From Paratinospora sagittata (lineage: Eukaryota > Streptophyta > Magnoliopsida > Ranunculales > Menispermaceae): a stretch of DNA of 64,000 nt. The notes beneath the pieces were generated by a model. It saw nothing but the letters and a program-made list of their open reading frames with translations, did no database searches and was not told the origin of the DNA. The translations under genes and the position numbers were made by a program. Location: the NCBI GenBank assembly GCA_035771175.1, contig CM069600.1:4611729-4675728 (forward strand). Reading direction: 5' to 3'. Numbering within the stretch: the stretch's first letter is position 1; each line of letters begins with the position of its first letter. Shown here in pieces: positions 23,901 through 36,509 of the stretch.

Positions 23901-26900
23901 TTTATTGATATGTCTTATATCTCATATATGACAAAAAGAAGGTAACTGGAAATGCATTCCATAATCACTTGTTGGGAGAGTAGAGATTGCTTCATTTGAG
24001 ATTTTGATTCTCTTGAGGATGCTTTTATATCATGTACTTTCTCAAAACTTGAGCTTTGGTTATCAACAAATGCATAATGGTGCATGTGAATGAGCTGTTG
24101 AAAATTGTTGCGACATGCAAATGCCCACAGAGCTTGGTGACATTATCAAAATTGTGAACCATGCATTATATGTGGTTAGAGTAACACTGTTGTGGTTCAT
24201 CTTCTTATATACATGAAAAAAACTGGTGTGGTGTATTTGTAAGTCAATTCAGAAGATTGCACCTAATAGCTGATAATATGATGTGAAAACTTTAGGTATT
24301 TTAGCTCAGTTATTCATCAGGAGGGAGAAATAAGAGATGTAGAAAAAAAGGGCAGCCCAGTGCACGTATGTAAACTGGAGAAGGGTCGGACGACAATTGG
24401 GTCTATTATACGCAGTCTTACCTTCCTTGCTTCGCAAGAGACTGTTTTCACAATTCAAACCCATGACCACATGGTCACATGGCAACAACTTCTACTGTTG
24501 CGCCAAGCCATGTTAAACATAAAATTAAAGTAGTTTAAGTGGAGGACACCACCTCTAAGCTTCTGGAGATGACAATGTTGGCTAAATATATAGAAGAATG
24601 AAACGCTGGATTCATGTTGCTGACCCTCATTTGGATTATTTTGATAAATCTTATGATTGCATCAATAATGATTCGTTTATTAATCATCAGCCTATTGGAA
24701 CCTTGCTTAGTCAGAAGTTTCTTTACTATGATCCATATCTATTCCTTTTTATCTCTTATAGTTTACTTCCTCTGTGTTTATATACTTTTAGTTAATTCTG
24801 TAAGATTTCTTGCAGGATGGCTTTGGACAGTAACCATAACTCTGTGGTCATGGCTAGTGTAAAAGTTATTCACTCTATACTGAGCTGTGACATGAATGAG
24901 AGCTTTTCTGATATTTCTGAGGTAGATTTTAGTAACGGGCACATACTTTCACTGAATGATGTTAAGTTGGTATCTTTTGCCATGGTCATTTTTCTTTTTC
25001 ATTTTCCCTGTCAAATCTCTCTTCATTCAGATCAAAGGATCAATACTAACTGTAATTGCATTTCATTCATGTATTGCTTTATTGGCAGAAATTGGCAACT
25101 AGTAAGAATAACCTCTACACTGCTCCAATATTTCGAAGTAGACCAGAGATTGATTTTGGTTTTCTTCATGGTGGATTTTGGAAATATAGTACAAAATCTT
25201 CCAGTATTCTTCCTTCTGGTGAGGCAATGGTGGATCCTGAAAATGAAGAGAAACATACTATTCGTGATGATCTTATTGTTGCTGGACAAGATTTTGCTGC
25301 TGGGCTGGTTAGGATGGAAATCCTTCCAACAATACAGTATCTTTTGGAAGTAAGCAGACAAGAGCTGAACTGTATACGGCCTCTCTTCAACTCATCATTA
25401 GCTTTTTGTTGTTTATCTTATATATATATATATATAAGAAACGAACTGATTGTATTAAGAACATGGAGTCCTCAATGTACAAATAACCTAATAAAGTCCA
25501 ATCCATCAAACAGGTCAACACCGCCCAAACATTTGTCTAAGGACATACAAATGGAGGTTTTGTACTTAACTGAGTCCTACAATGCAGAATCCTTAAAAAA
25601 ACATCCCCAAAAATTTTGTTATTCCTCTCTACCACAAATACCAACATAAAGCCAAAACAGCCATGTTCCATATTTTTCCTAGTTTCGAGATTTGTACCCC
25701 TAACATTACTCATAATGAGAGCAATGGATTGGAACATCTTCTAGGAATAGCAAGAGAGCTCCAACTCCTTGAGCTACGAATGCCATGTCTTAACTAAAAA
25801 GAACAATGTAGAATAAGATGATCAATAAATTCTGAACCCTCGTCAAAAAGAATGCACCAACTTGGAGACAAAAAAAAAAGGATCAACTTCTCTAGAATCA
25901 GTACAGACCCTAAAACCTGAACCTTAGAAGTTGGAAGGAGCATGAGCTTTCCCAATGAAGGAAAATAAGGGGAACCGGGCTAGGTTTGATGATCTAACTG
26001 CGTGAGAGAAGAAAGATTTGCAGGAGTAGATCCCCTGAGGGATTGACTGTCCATCCTCTTCTGTTTGCTGACCTTTGAACCTTCTCACCCTCTAGCCTGG
26101 TAAGGAGGATGCCCAGGTCTTGGTATTTCTAAATGCTGAGATTTCTTGAACCCTCTTACCTTTTTGGAATTAAATTGATAGAGAATTCAATCTACACCTT
26201 GGGATTTACATCCTTATGAATACCTTTGTTATCTCAGTTGAAATGTATCTTGAAAGTACTGTATCTAACTAGTACACATGTAAAGCCTCAATACAGGTAA
26301 ACATTTAATTTTTAAGATCTCCAGAATTAAATGAGTGCTTTATATTTAGCTTTTAGTAATCATGAACAGTGATATTCTGAAACATCAAATTAGAGTATAG
26401 TCTGCCATTATAAATATTGCGAAAAGGTCTGAAGCTTTAATATATAATTAACATTTTTGTGTGTGTGGTTTTTGCTGTTATGATTGTAACTTTGGAGTTA
26501 AAGAAGGGATTGACTAAGAATTTGATCAGTTGTCAAAGTAAAATTGGGAAATTTCTTGGCAATTTGATAAATCTAAATGTTAAAGAGATCTTTATTTCCC
26601 ATTGTGGCTGGACATTGATGGAAGTCTTGGGATTAAAAGTAGTAGACCTGATGATTGTCTTGTCAAAGAGGTCTGTTATACAAATGATGCTGCATGTTGT
26701 GGAGATTTTTATTACTTAAGTGGCTTGAGACTCATCAGTCCTCCAAGAATTATATTTTTGTTCAAATGCTTTCCTGTTTCTTTTTATGGCTTCAGACAGA
26801 CCTTACTGCTGCTTTGGAAGATTGCCTCATTTCTATACTTATTGGATTGGCACAACATTCCCCAACATGTGCTGGTGCAATCATCAAAAGCCCAAGGCTT

Positions 26901-29900
26901 GTTCAAGCAGTTGTTGACAGGTTCACCACTAAAGATACATTGGAAGTCCGTCCATCGAAGATAAAATCTGTGATGCTTTTGAAGGTACTCTAGGAATTGT
27001 CACATATGTAAGATGGTAGTCCTATATACATGCTCCTACATTCCACTAGTTGGCTCTTTTCTCATTAAAGATTAGATAATCAAAATGGCTTTTCATCTTT
27101 GGAAACAGGTGTTGGCTGAATCGGACCGAAAGTTTTGCACTGATTTTCTGGTGAAGGGAACATTCCAGACTGTGACGCGACATTTATGTTGGCATCCATT
27201 GTCGCTTGATTACTGGATAAAATCTGGAAGGGAATACTGTAAACTCATGTCTGCCTTAATGATTGAACAACTAAGGTTATGGAAAGTTTGTGTTGAGTAT
27301 GGTTATTGCATATCTTACTTCACTGATTTTTTTCCTACCCTGTGCTTGTGGTTGAGTCCTCCTACCTTTGATAAACTCATTGAAAACAACCTCCTTGGTG
27401 AATTTACTTCCATCTCAAGGGAGGCATACCATGTTTTGGAGGCTTTGGTTCGAAGACTGCCAAATATTTGTTCAGAAGTGGAGCTAAAAGAGCAAAATAT
27501 GGACTTTGGTGGTTATGATGTGGAAATGTGGTGTTGGAGCCATGTAAGTCCAATAATTGAGTTGACTTTGAAGTGGATGTATTCGACGAATGATCATCTA
27601 TCTGATATTTTTGACTGGCACAGAAGTGCTAATGCTAAATTTGTGCATCGAGATTTCCTGGCGAGCTCTTTGTTGTGGGTGCTTTCTGCTATTATGCACA
27701 TGCTTTCAAGTATACTCAAAAAAATTGTTCAAGATGATGGCAATAGTTTGCTTGGGATTGGGGGTTTTGCCCGTATGTCATCTGAGTATGTCTTTAAGAT
27801 TGGACTTGCAGTTGTGAGGAGCAAGTTTCTCAACTTTTCAGGTAAAGATGATGAGCTCGCGTCTCAAGGAGAGTGTTTTATTAATGAATTATGTCAGTTG
27901 AGACTTCACAGTAATTATGAAGTGTCTCTATCTTCAGTTTGTTGCCTCCATTGGTTTGTGCAGCTTTTAATTGTTCTTGACAAATCCATCCAGATTGCTA
28001 AGAGAGAAAATTGTAGTCTAGCTGACATACATAGTTTTTCAAGAGAGGGCAGAATACTAGAGGATGGGATAATTACACGGTCTCAGTATGAATTGAGAAG
28101 TGTTCTAATTACCTTCATGACATTAGTTTGCACAAGGTGGCATAGAATGCAGGCCATTGAAACATTTGGTAGGGGAGGTCCTTCTCCTGGAGTTGGACTG
28201 GGCTGGGGCGCCTCTGGTGGTGGGTTTTGGTCCAGGTTTGTTTTATTGCAGCAGACAGAAGCTTGGTCACTCATGGGCTTGCTTGAAATATTTCAGGTAG
28301 TGCTTAATAAAGATGGCCTAGTGGTTGAAGATACGAGCTTTGCCTTGCAAAGAATTAACTCTGCCCTAAAAGTGTGTTTATTAGTAACACCAAGGGATAC
28401 AATTATCATGGAGAAGGCATTGAATTTCTTGCTCCAAATTCCTGTTCTGAAGTATCTTGATCTTTGCATCAGTCGTCTTCTACTTGATAGGAAGATTAAA
28501 CCATTTGGATGGCAATATAAAGAAGATGAATTGCAATGTTTCAGTAAGAACTTAAACTCTCACTTTAGGAAAAGATGGTTGTCATTGAAGAAGTCTAAAG
28601 TGGTTGATAGCAATTCTAATTTTGATCCAAAAAAGAAAGTTGGCAATTCTCTGGGGACTATTTATGAGGACCTAGACACTGTAGATGCAATTTCATGTGA
28701 TCGTCAGTGCACCTCTTTGATGATAGAGTGGTCTCACCAGAGACTTCCTCTTCCTGGGCATTGGTTTCTCAGTCCAATCTCAACCATTGATAACAACAAT
28801 ATTGCTCTTTCTGATGAAGTTCTCGAGGCAGCCAAAAGTGGCATTTTCCTTCTTTTAGGTCTTGAAGGAGTATCCTCTTTATCATGCACTAAGGGCCAAT
28901 ATGCACCAGTCAGTGCCGTACCATTGGTGTGGAAGTTGCATTCTTTATCAGTGGCCTTGCTTTCTGGAATGGAATTGCTTCAAGAGGACAAAAGCAGGGA
29001 TATATATAAAACTTTACAGGAGCTCTATGGACAGATTCTTGATGAGTTTAGATGTGTCAGGAGCCCGAAATCTTGTTTGAACAACAGTGAGGGCTTGTTG
29101 GCTGAAGGTGGAAAGGAACATGGTGTGGAGTTTCTGAAATTTCAATCTGACATCCACGAGACTTATTCCACATTTGTTGAGTTTCTTGTTGAGCAATTTG
29201 GTGCCGTATCTTATGGTGATGTGATTTATAGCAGGCAAGTCGCGATATATCTACACAGTTCTGTTGAAGTGTCTGTTCGACTAGCTGCCTGGAATGCACT
29301 TGCTAATGCTCATTTACTTGAACTCTTGCCCCCACTAGAAAAATGCTTTGCCGCTCCTGAAGGATACTTAGCTATTGAGGTACATTGATCTTGCATATCT
29401 ATCTTTTCAATCTGCTAGTTAGTTGCCATTCAAAGTCTAATACCAATGCCCAATGCTGCTTATCCCAAAACCAGAATTTTAGAAACTCACTCAGTAGAAG
29501 CTTTAGCTTTGATGGCTGTTTATCTAGTTGATGCTTACTACAGATGCTAAAAAATTGAATGTCATTTACCAAACTGGAAGCTAAAAACATTGAAAAGCTT
29601 GATGTTTCTAAATTCTTAAGGAGTTGACAACATGACTTGATCAATTGGATTATTGAATTGGACTCTTTAAGTTTTTACCGATCCTCATGCATCTCTCTCT
29701 CTCCAAATTTTTGCCAACTCTGTGTACATAGGAAACATAGACACTGTCAATGATTTGATATATTCCCTGTTTCACGGGTGTGATTTATTATTTTTTTCCT
29801 TGTTAATTTTAAATGAAGAGCAAAGATTAATATGCAAGAACGTGGATTGGCTTTGCAGGATAATGAAGCGATTTTGGAGGCATACGTGAAGTCCTGGATT

Positions 29901-30774
29901 TCTGGGGGCCTTGACAAAGCTGCTTGTCAAGGATCTTTGGCGTTCACATTGGCATTGCATCACCTGTCATCTCTCATCTTTTACAATAATGCTGATGACA
30001 AGTTATTGCTGCGAAATAAATTGGTCAAGTCTCTTCTGCGTGACTACTCACAGAAGCCACATCATGAGGTACACACTTTTGGATGGGAAGTGTTGCATTG
30101 CATGAATCTCGTAAAATAACTCAAATATAATTAGTACTAACTTGAAATTTATTGTAGCACAACCTATTCCATTGACCGCTATCATGATAACTGTGTAATC
30201 GATCCATAGTCTGAAGCAACATATTAAATATTAGTTTAGAATCTGTAAAATGATATGTTGACACTTGTCTGTTTCAATGTATGTTGATTCACATTTTAAT
30301 CATTTTATGTTATATTTTAATATAATGTTGACTGAAATATTGTGCAAATTTGTGGATGTTGATTTTATTGATGCAAACATATTTCAAACAAGAAGCAATA
30401 GCCTAAAGCAAAGGAAAGAACAATTTAAGAGGTTTTTCTTTTTGTATACGTAAATTTACTCACGTCAGTCTCTATTTCTTCTGCTTTCTTTTTCTTGTTA
30501 AATTGTTAATATTTATGTAGTTTGAACTAACTAAATCTTCATTTTTGAAATTGAACTACAGGAAATGATGATGGAATTCATATGGTATAATAAGAAAATC
30601 ACATGTCAAGGACCTGGAAGAAATGATGTTTCTTTGGTGACAATAGGTGAAATACAAAGAAGGTTCAGATTGATAGAAGAAGCATGTGAACAAAATTCCA
30701 CTCTTTTGGTTGAAGCAGAGAAGCTGAAATTATCTGCCAGTAAAAAGTACCCTCTTACACTTCCCCAGATTTAA
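20991..30774 (+). CDS. IYO: MINIYO / RPAP1 homologue, RNA polymerase II-associated protein 1, complete, 10 exons
   Basis: Exons: 20991-21176, 21275-22127, 22530-22657, 23537-23724, 24816-24969, 25089-25349, 26796-26984, 27109-29379, 29859-30068, 30562-30774. All junctions are GT...AG and phase-consistent; the product is about 1,550 residues, in the range of plant RPAP1 proteins. Diagnostic parts are PVARHRSHGP closing exon 1, KPKKSLDFSGWRELV, the RPAP1 N-terminal motif (QMSPGEIAEAQVDIMEKLKP, near residue 218), the RPAP1 C-terminal motif (LRFTLDGNV, near residue 328), then a long helical-repeat body with FGRGGPSPGVGLGWGASGGG. RPAP1 proteins help assemble RNA polymerase II and carry it into the nucleus; Arabidopsis MINIYO controls onset of cell differentiation. 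It is divergent from URB1. Intron 4 holds a SINE and intron 6 a LINE fragment. The exon 5 end (24969) is the least certain junction; a different C-terminal exon is possible. Confidence 0.93.
22222..22238. repeat. (TA)n microsatellite in MINIYO intron 2
   Basis: A run of alternating TA about 95 bp after the exon 2 donor. A similar run lies at 25,421-25,436 in intron 6. Confidence 0.85.
24343..24510 (+). mobile_element. Au-type SINE in MINIYO intron 4
   Basis: The segment from GGGCAGCCCAGTGCACG through GGGTCTATTATACGCAGTC, AGAGACTGTTTTCACAATTC and CATGGCAACAACTTCTACTG to GCGCCAAGCC follows, in order, the conserved blocks of the Au SINE family known from many flowering plants. The AATTCAAACCCATGACC part is the decayed B-box region of the tRNA-like promoter. 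Low-grade substitutions suggest an old copy. It is in sense orientation to MINIYO. Identity rests on remembered consensus, not an alignment. Confidence 0.75.
25440..25880 (-). mobile_element. LINE fragment, C-terminal zinc-binding region, in MINIYO intron 6
   Basis: On the minus strand the sequence reads DEGSEFIDHLILHCSLF, then a damaged stretch, then VVERNNKIFGDVFLRIL. This is the reverse-transcriptase-associated zinc-binding tail of plant LINEs (cysteine/histidine followed by a WxxERN-type motif). Stops interrupt it. It is antisense to MINIYO. Confidence 0.6.
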
Positions 30775-30914
30775 TATATCTCAATTTTGTGTAAGTTCTA
30801 CTTTATGAACCCAAATTCTGTGGAATTGGAATTTATGGTTTCATGGTATATGTTTTCAGTTTGGGGTTTAAGCATTAGTCATCCATAGTATTTATGTTGC
30901 AACAGAGTTCTAGT

Positions 30915-31388
30915 GTGTTTGGCGAGTCAATTGCTCACATTTTTTTTACCTGCTCTTTTTCTCTAAGGAGATCTGGGACAGTTGGAGTTGTTATTTCCTA
31001 GTGACTTCACATCTAAAGGACCTTTATAGGAAGGAAATATTTTCAGAATCTTGGATCGGGTTGCTCATTTGAAAAAAACATTAGGACGTGTTTTGTCTGG
31101 CGATTGTTTGGAGTATTTAGAAGGAAAGAAATAGTAGAATTTTTGAGGGGATTGAATCTAATTCTGGTGTGGTTTAGGAATAATCACATTTTTTGACTTC
31201 TTTTTGGGTTTCAAACTGTAAATAGTCTGAAGGCTATAGTTCTAATGATTGGATTAGAGGATGGGGAAATTTTGTTTCTTAGTGGGGTTTGGGGTGGCTA
31301 ACTTGTCTTCCCTTATCCTTTCTTTTTTTACTTGTCTCAGTTATTAATACATTTTCTTTACAGTTTCTTTTCAAAAAAAAAAGAAAAG
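30915..31388 (+). mobile_element. LINE 3' end with poly(A), just downstream of MINIYO
   Basis: Plus-strand frames recover SKEIWDSWSCYFLV and VWSIWKERNSRIFEGIESN, the terminal zinc-binding region of a LINE ORF2. An untranslated tail follows and ends in an A run at about 31,374-31,385. It is 5'-truncated. It begins about 140 bp after the MINIYO stop codon, so it may sit in or near the MINIYO 3' UTR. Confidence 0.7.
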
Positions 31389-31917
31389 AGTTCTAGTGTA
31401 TCCCCCCACAATTATTTTCATATGTTGTGAGACTAATTGGTAGAGCCTATAGCTTATATGAATTATATTTATGTATAAATGGTGGATAAGAGGGGTGGAA
31501 ATTATATTTGTTGAATTATTCTTTCAGAGAATGTTTATAGTGTAGGCATGGCTGTGGAGGAGGATATGATATGATTACATTATGCGTGTATACATGATTT
31601 GATTTGTCTCATGTAATGGATCTCATTTGCTTATAATTTCCATAGTACGTAGTTATATGTGTCGGTTTCAATTTGAATGATATATATTTGAGTAGGAATT
31701 TCATCTATTTGTATTACTGTATTAGCAATTAGCTGGTAGTGTCTAGCTAGCGCTTTGACGTACAAAGCCATTACACACTGTCTTATAATTGGTTGGTGGT
31801 ATGCAACACCTTTCAATTGAGGATTGACAAGCGATATCCAATAACGTCTTAACTATATTCTAATACTCTAGGGCTAGATGAAAGTAATTATCAAGAAATA
31901 ATCCTATAAATGTCAAC

Positions 31918-32095
31918 TTTTTTTTTTTTGGGTGATAAAAAAACTGGTACAAGGAGGGGTTGACCCTATACTCAGCCAGGGCAGGGCACACGTAGGATGC
32001 TTATTTCATCAAAGGCCACCTGTGCGACTCGAACTTTGGTTTGCGCCATAGTGTTGTAGTCGCTAAAACTAGTTGAGTCCACCTTTGGGGCTATC
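31918..32095 (-). mobile_element. tRNA-derived SINE candidate, minus strand
   Basis: Read on the minus strand, the segment has a B-box-like AAGTTCGAGTCGC (from GACTCGAAC at 32,026), an upstream A-box-like region around TAGCGACTACAACAC, and ends in an A-rich tail (the T run at 31,918-31,929). The layout is that of a tRNA-type SINE. I do not recognise the family. Confidence 0.45.
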
Positions 32096-35000
32096 AAAAC
32101 TGTTAATAGTACTGCAAGGTAGGCCTTCATGCTGAATCATAAAATTTTAATATTGATTCCATCCTTTTGTCATGGCATCCTACGTGATAACTACTTGTTT
32201 TGCAATTCTTATTAGATGATTATTGGATAATGGAATGAGATTTTTATTCACCAAGTATAAGCTCACTAAGTTTATATCTTTCAGGTAAAGGAGAATAGAA
32301 AGGTTTCTTGTGAGGAGTAGAAGAAGAAAAAGATGGGGTATATATGAGTACATGTATATATATATCTTTAAGTGGTAGATGTTTGTATGGTTTTATTTTC
32401 ACACAAATGTATGAATGTCACGCAAAATTTTGTATTGTAATTAGTAGCACAGGTAGGTAATGGAAGGGTTTTCTTTTTCCCTTTCCCTTTTCTTTTTCTT
32501 TTTACTTGGGATGAAGAAAGCGGAAGAATGTTTTGTTTAGTATATTCTGATAATGGTTAATAAGAATTGTGGGAATGTTAGAATGTCTTAAAATGGTCTT
32601 ATTACAAAATAGACCTGGCGATAATATTTTTGTGTTATTTATAAATAAATTAAACCAAGATGGGGTCTTATAAGACAAATAGACCTGGTCATAATATTTT
32701 TGTGTTTTTTTTTTAATAAAATATTTTTCTGTTATAAACTGTTATTATTTTGTTATAAATAGATTAAACTAAGATGATATTATAAAACACGACATACTTT
32801 AGCAACTTACCCACAAAATTGATTAAAATAAAACAAAACTAAAAAGAAATAAAATTAACAAAAGAAATAACCATTCATCCCAATCAACAATAAGCACACG
32901 AAATAAAACACAATAAAATATGGGAAATTTTAAATGTGCCCGTTAACCTATTATCTTTACCCACTTGCTAAATTTACCCTACTGTGCTATCCCTACCCAC
33001 CGAAAAACTTTCAAAACACCTAAACTAATCTGACCCCTTGCACTTTCCCTCCCGTCCAACGTTTTCTACTCCTTAAACCTAACCCCGACTCTAAAATCAC
33101 CTTTCCTTCCTACCTTTTTTCTTCCTCTGTCCAAAAATCAAATCTTTAATGTCATATCTTCTTCGTTTTTGAAAGATTTTGACATTTATTGATTTGATAA
33201 AAAATACATATTTTGACATTTTTTTAGGTTTCACACCCTTTACTTATGTTTTAATGGTGTATTTGGTGTGTTTTTCTTGTATTTTTAGAAAAAAAAAAAC
33301 CCATCGGAAGCTCTCAAATGGGGCAAGCTTTCGACGATACATTTAACTAAACAGGTCTGAACCTAGTGAATTGGTTCAACCAGACATGGCCAAACCAACA
33401 TGCTTGGTTCGAACTACTTATTTTTTGGGGTTTTCTATTTCTTTTTCAATTTCAAAATATTTTTAGATATTTTTATGTTTATTTTGGACTTTTCAACCTA
33501 ATTTGAGTGACGAGCTAATGTTTTCCACGCATTCCCATCATTTGGTGTACTTTCAAGTTTGCCAAATGATAGGGATGACAGAACGGTACTTCACCAACCA
33601 AATTGAGTTGGGGTGTCCATAGACAGAACCAAAATAATTTAAAAGATTTTTAAGTTAATTGTAGAATAGGAAAATCCTAAAAAAAAAAAAAAAAGAAGTA
33701 AAAAAGGAGGTTTGGCTAAATTCGACTAAACCAAATACATAGGTTCGACTGAGTCCAACCGAACCAAATGCATAGGTGCGGCTACGCGGGGCTGAATTGG
33801 TGCTCAATTTTTTGAAAAAAAAAACCATTGAAATAAATTAAAAACTTACTTGATTGATGTATGTTGTCGCCCGAACTTGATTCTTGTGTCATAATGCTAC
33901 AAAAATTGTAGAGTAGAGAGAAGATTGAAGATGAAAAAAGATGAAGAAGATAATGGTAGTGGATAAGTTTAGTAGATAGATTGGAGAGAAAAACATTTAA
34001 AAGTAAGGTCAATTGAAGGGAATGACACAGGATAATTTAGAAAATATTTTTTTTCATTTTATGGGGTAAGCATAGCGGTTGAGCGGGGTTCAAAAATAGC
34101 AGCCCTCAAAATTAACCGTTTTAAGTTTTTCAAACAAAAAAAAAAGTAACCGTTAAGTTGAACGGGCCATATAATACATTGTAGCTGACTGTCGAATATA
34201 TATTTTTATTTGTTTATTTGTTAAGCGACATTGGCGCTTCGATGATCACTGAAGAAATTCAGTTATTGCCTGAAATTGTTTTCATTTAACGGCTTCGCCA
34301 ATCGGCTTTTGATCTGCATGTTTAGGTTTTGTTATGGAATTGCTAGGATTGATTCTTTGTCGTGTAGTTCTTTTCATTCATCGATTTAATTGCGGTTTGG
34401 ATTGATGAACGGATTCGTTAATTTAGAGCTAAGATCGATTTTTCGTTGATTTGGATGATCTATATGATTGGATCGATGCTGGTTGATTTCAGCCAGATTG
34501 ATCAACCTCTCACTGTCAATTTCAGATCGATCATTTTTAACTCCGATTCAAATTATCACTTAAGATTTGCGTGATCAGTTGATTGATTTTGGTTTCCGAC
34601 CTACGTAACATTTCTCATCTCGGATGTTTAAGCAGACAACTCTGATTTTTGTCTGAAGATGCCTTCGTGAAATACATTTTCTTGATTAGGTTATTTATAG
34701 TCATTCTGTTTTTCAGAACCACAAGAAGATCTTTCATTTTCTTGTGCTGCTCTCCCTCCCTCTGCTTTTCTTTTCATTTTTGCTGCTTTAATGAAAATAA
34801 ACCAAAGTTCTAATTTAGTTGAATACTGGTATAATTGGACTGAATGTATTTCCTGTAAGTTGCAAGGAACCATTAATATTCTTGTTGGATTTTAAATATT
34901 TTGGCTTGTTTTAACCTTTCCACAATGTTGGTCAACTGAAGGTATTCTATCCAAATATTCATGTTTTGAATGAATGATAGGGACATTGTTTAATCCTGAA

Positions 35001-35123
35001 TTTGATTTGTTTGGGGCTGAAATTTAGTAGGAACTGTGTAATTATAGTTTTTCCTACATTTCCAGATGAGAGTGCATTAGTAATTCTTCTTCTTCTATCC
35101 CCACTTTTTGTATGAGTTGATAG
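32096..35123. other. Non-coding region upstream of the V-ATPase pseudogene
   Basis: AT-rich with long homopolymer runs. At 33,340-33,780 a motif of the type AACCGAACC/GGTTCGAAC recurs on both strands. From about 34,240 to 34,600 base composition shifts to less AT-rich sequence with repeated GATCGAT motifs, which could be the old 5' UTR and first intron of the V-ATPase pseudogene, but no first exon is secure. No intact frame above background. Confidence 0.4.
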
Positions 35124-35654
35124 GTATCTGGACCAATCACCGTTTCTGATGGAATGGCAGTTGCTTCTATGTATGAACGTACTGTTGGTCATGATAATCT
35201 TATTATTTGATTGGAAGGAGATCTGCTACCGCTCAAAGTATTAGGTTATGATGTTATGTTCTTATGAACATTTTTCATTTATATTTTGTTAAATTTTCAT
35301 TATATATTTTGTTTCCCGGTCTTTTGCTTAAGAAAGCCACTAAATGCACATCTACCGCTGCGACGAACACATCCTTGTAAACATGACAATGGATGAATGA
35401 TTTACTTCTTGTATTTTTTTTGTTTGTTTGTTTTAGCGCGTGTGTGTGTCTGCATTTTCAGTGTATGAAGAAACAGCTGGGTAGATGGTGAATGATCCTG
35501 TTTTGTGAACATAAGGTGCTTCTTGATGCTTTTTTCTCCTTTTGTTAGATGTCCTATTATACCGCGTACTTGACAATCTGAGCAATTGTTATTGCAGCCT
35601 CTTTCTGTGAAATTGGGACCTGGAATTCTGGTAAACATTTTTAATGGCATTCAG
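35124..35654 (+). pseudogene. VHA-A: V-ATPase catalytic subunit A pseudogene, 5' exons
   Basis: Three exon remnants keep the parent's intron positions. The first (35124-35238) encodes VSGPITVSDGMAVASMYE then VGHDNLII, a TGA in place of an arginine codon, LEGD and a one-base frameshift. The second (35462-35515) encodes VYEETAG, TAG, MVNDPV, L, TGA, T, TAA: three nonsense codons. The third (35598-35654) encodes PLSVKLGPGILVNIFNGIQ without damage. Flanking AG/GT signals are mostly present. The live protein is the ATP-hydrolysing subunit of the vacuolar proton pump. Because introns survive, this arose by DNA duplication rather than by retroposition. Later exons are missing here; more lie at 58,883, beyond the transposon block. 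Confidence 0.85.
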
Positions 35655-36509
35655 GTTTGTTTAGAAACTTTTATTTCCATTATTGAAAGTGATTCCCTCA
35701 TGTAATGGACTGATGTCTTTTGTGAAATTTTTATTCTAGCCTCTATTACATATTAATTTGTCCTATTGTGGCTCATATTTTTTGCTGTTTCACATTCTTA
35801 AAAAGAGTTTGGACCTTGCATCATACTTTAGTTGTTCTCCATCTCCTGACCCGGCATCACTGTCTATTAAAAAATAAAATAAAAAAATCAATAGGAGATT
35901 TTTCTGTTAGACTAGGTGAGCTTCAACATGTCTCTCTTTCTCTCGCTCCCTATTCATATATTAGTAGCTTGTTGACCTGTAAGATGCCTTTCTAGTTATA
36001 CATGAAGTGTTCTAGACAGTTCTTAAAGGCGTTTAGGTGAATGCCTCGAGGTGTGAGCTTATGCTTCTAAATGTTGAGGTGTACACATCAAGGTTAAAGC
36101 CTTATTTTTATATTTAAATCCATGTCTAATAATGTTTTTGAAAAATAAATTTATGAGCAGTGTTTAAGTTTTTTCTTTATTATTCAGGAGAAATTAAAGC
36201 TTTTGCTTTTAAAGGATAATAGCTTGGCCCTTCATTCTCTTGAAATGATCCCTAGTATTAATATATCTTTTAAGTTCATTAAAAATAATATAAATATTAA
36301 CTTAATTATTTTAAAGCTTTTGAAAAATTATTCTAATTACAACCTACTTTTCTTATTGTTAAAATGTTTGTAAAACATGATAAGAAGCGGCAAAAATATA
36401 ATACTCTTGCAATGGAAAAGCTAGATATACGATATATGCTCATTTAGTTATAAGTGATGTTCATACAATTAGTATATTATGGCAAATCTTTTGAGTTCTC
36501 TATACAAAC

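Noticed and set aside
34235..34300. A C/D-box snoRNA-like GATGATC...CTGA arrangement
   Set aside because: The C box is imperfect, the spacing is wrong and there is no terminal stem.
35124..35654. A functional V-ATPase gene with sequencing errors
   Set aside because: At least four nonsense codons plus a frameshift in under 200 coding bases, missing downstream exons and further deletions at 58,970 are too many for base-call error.
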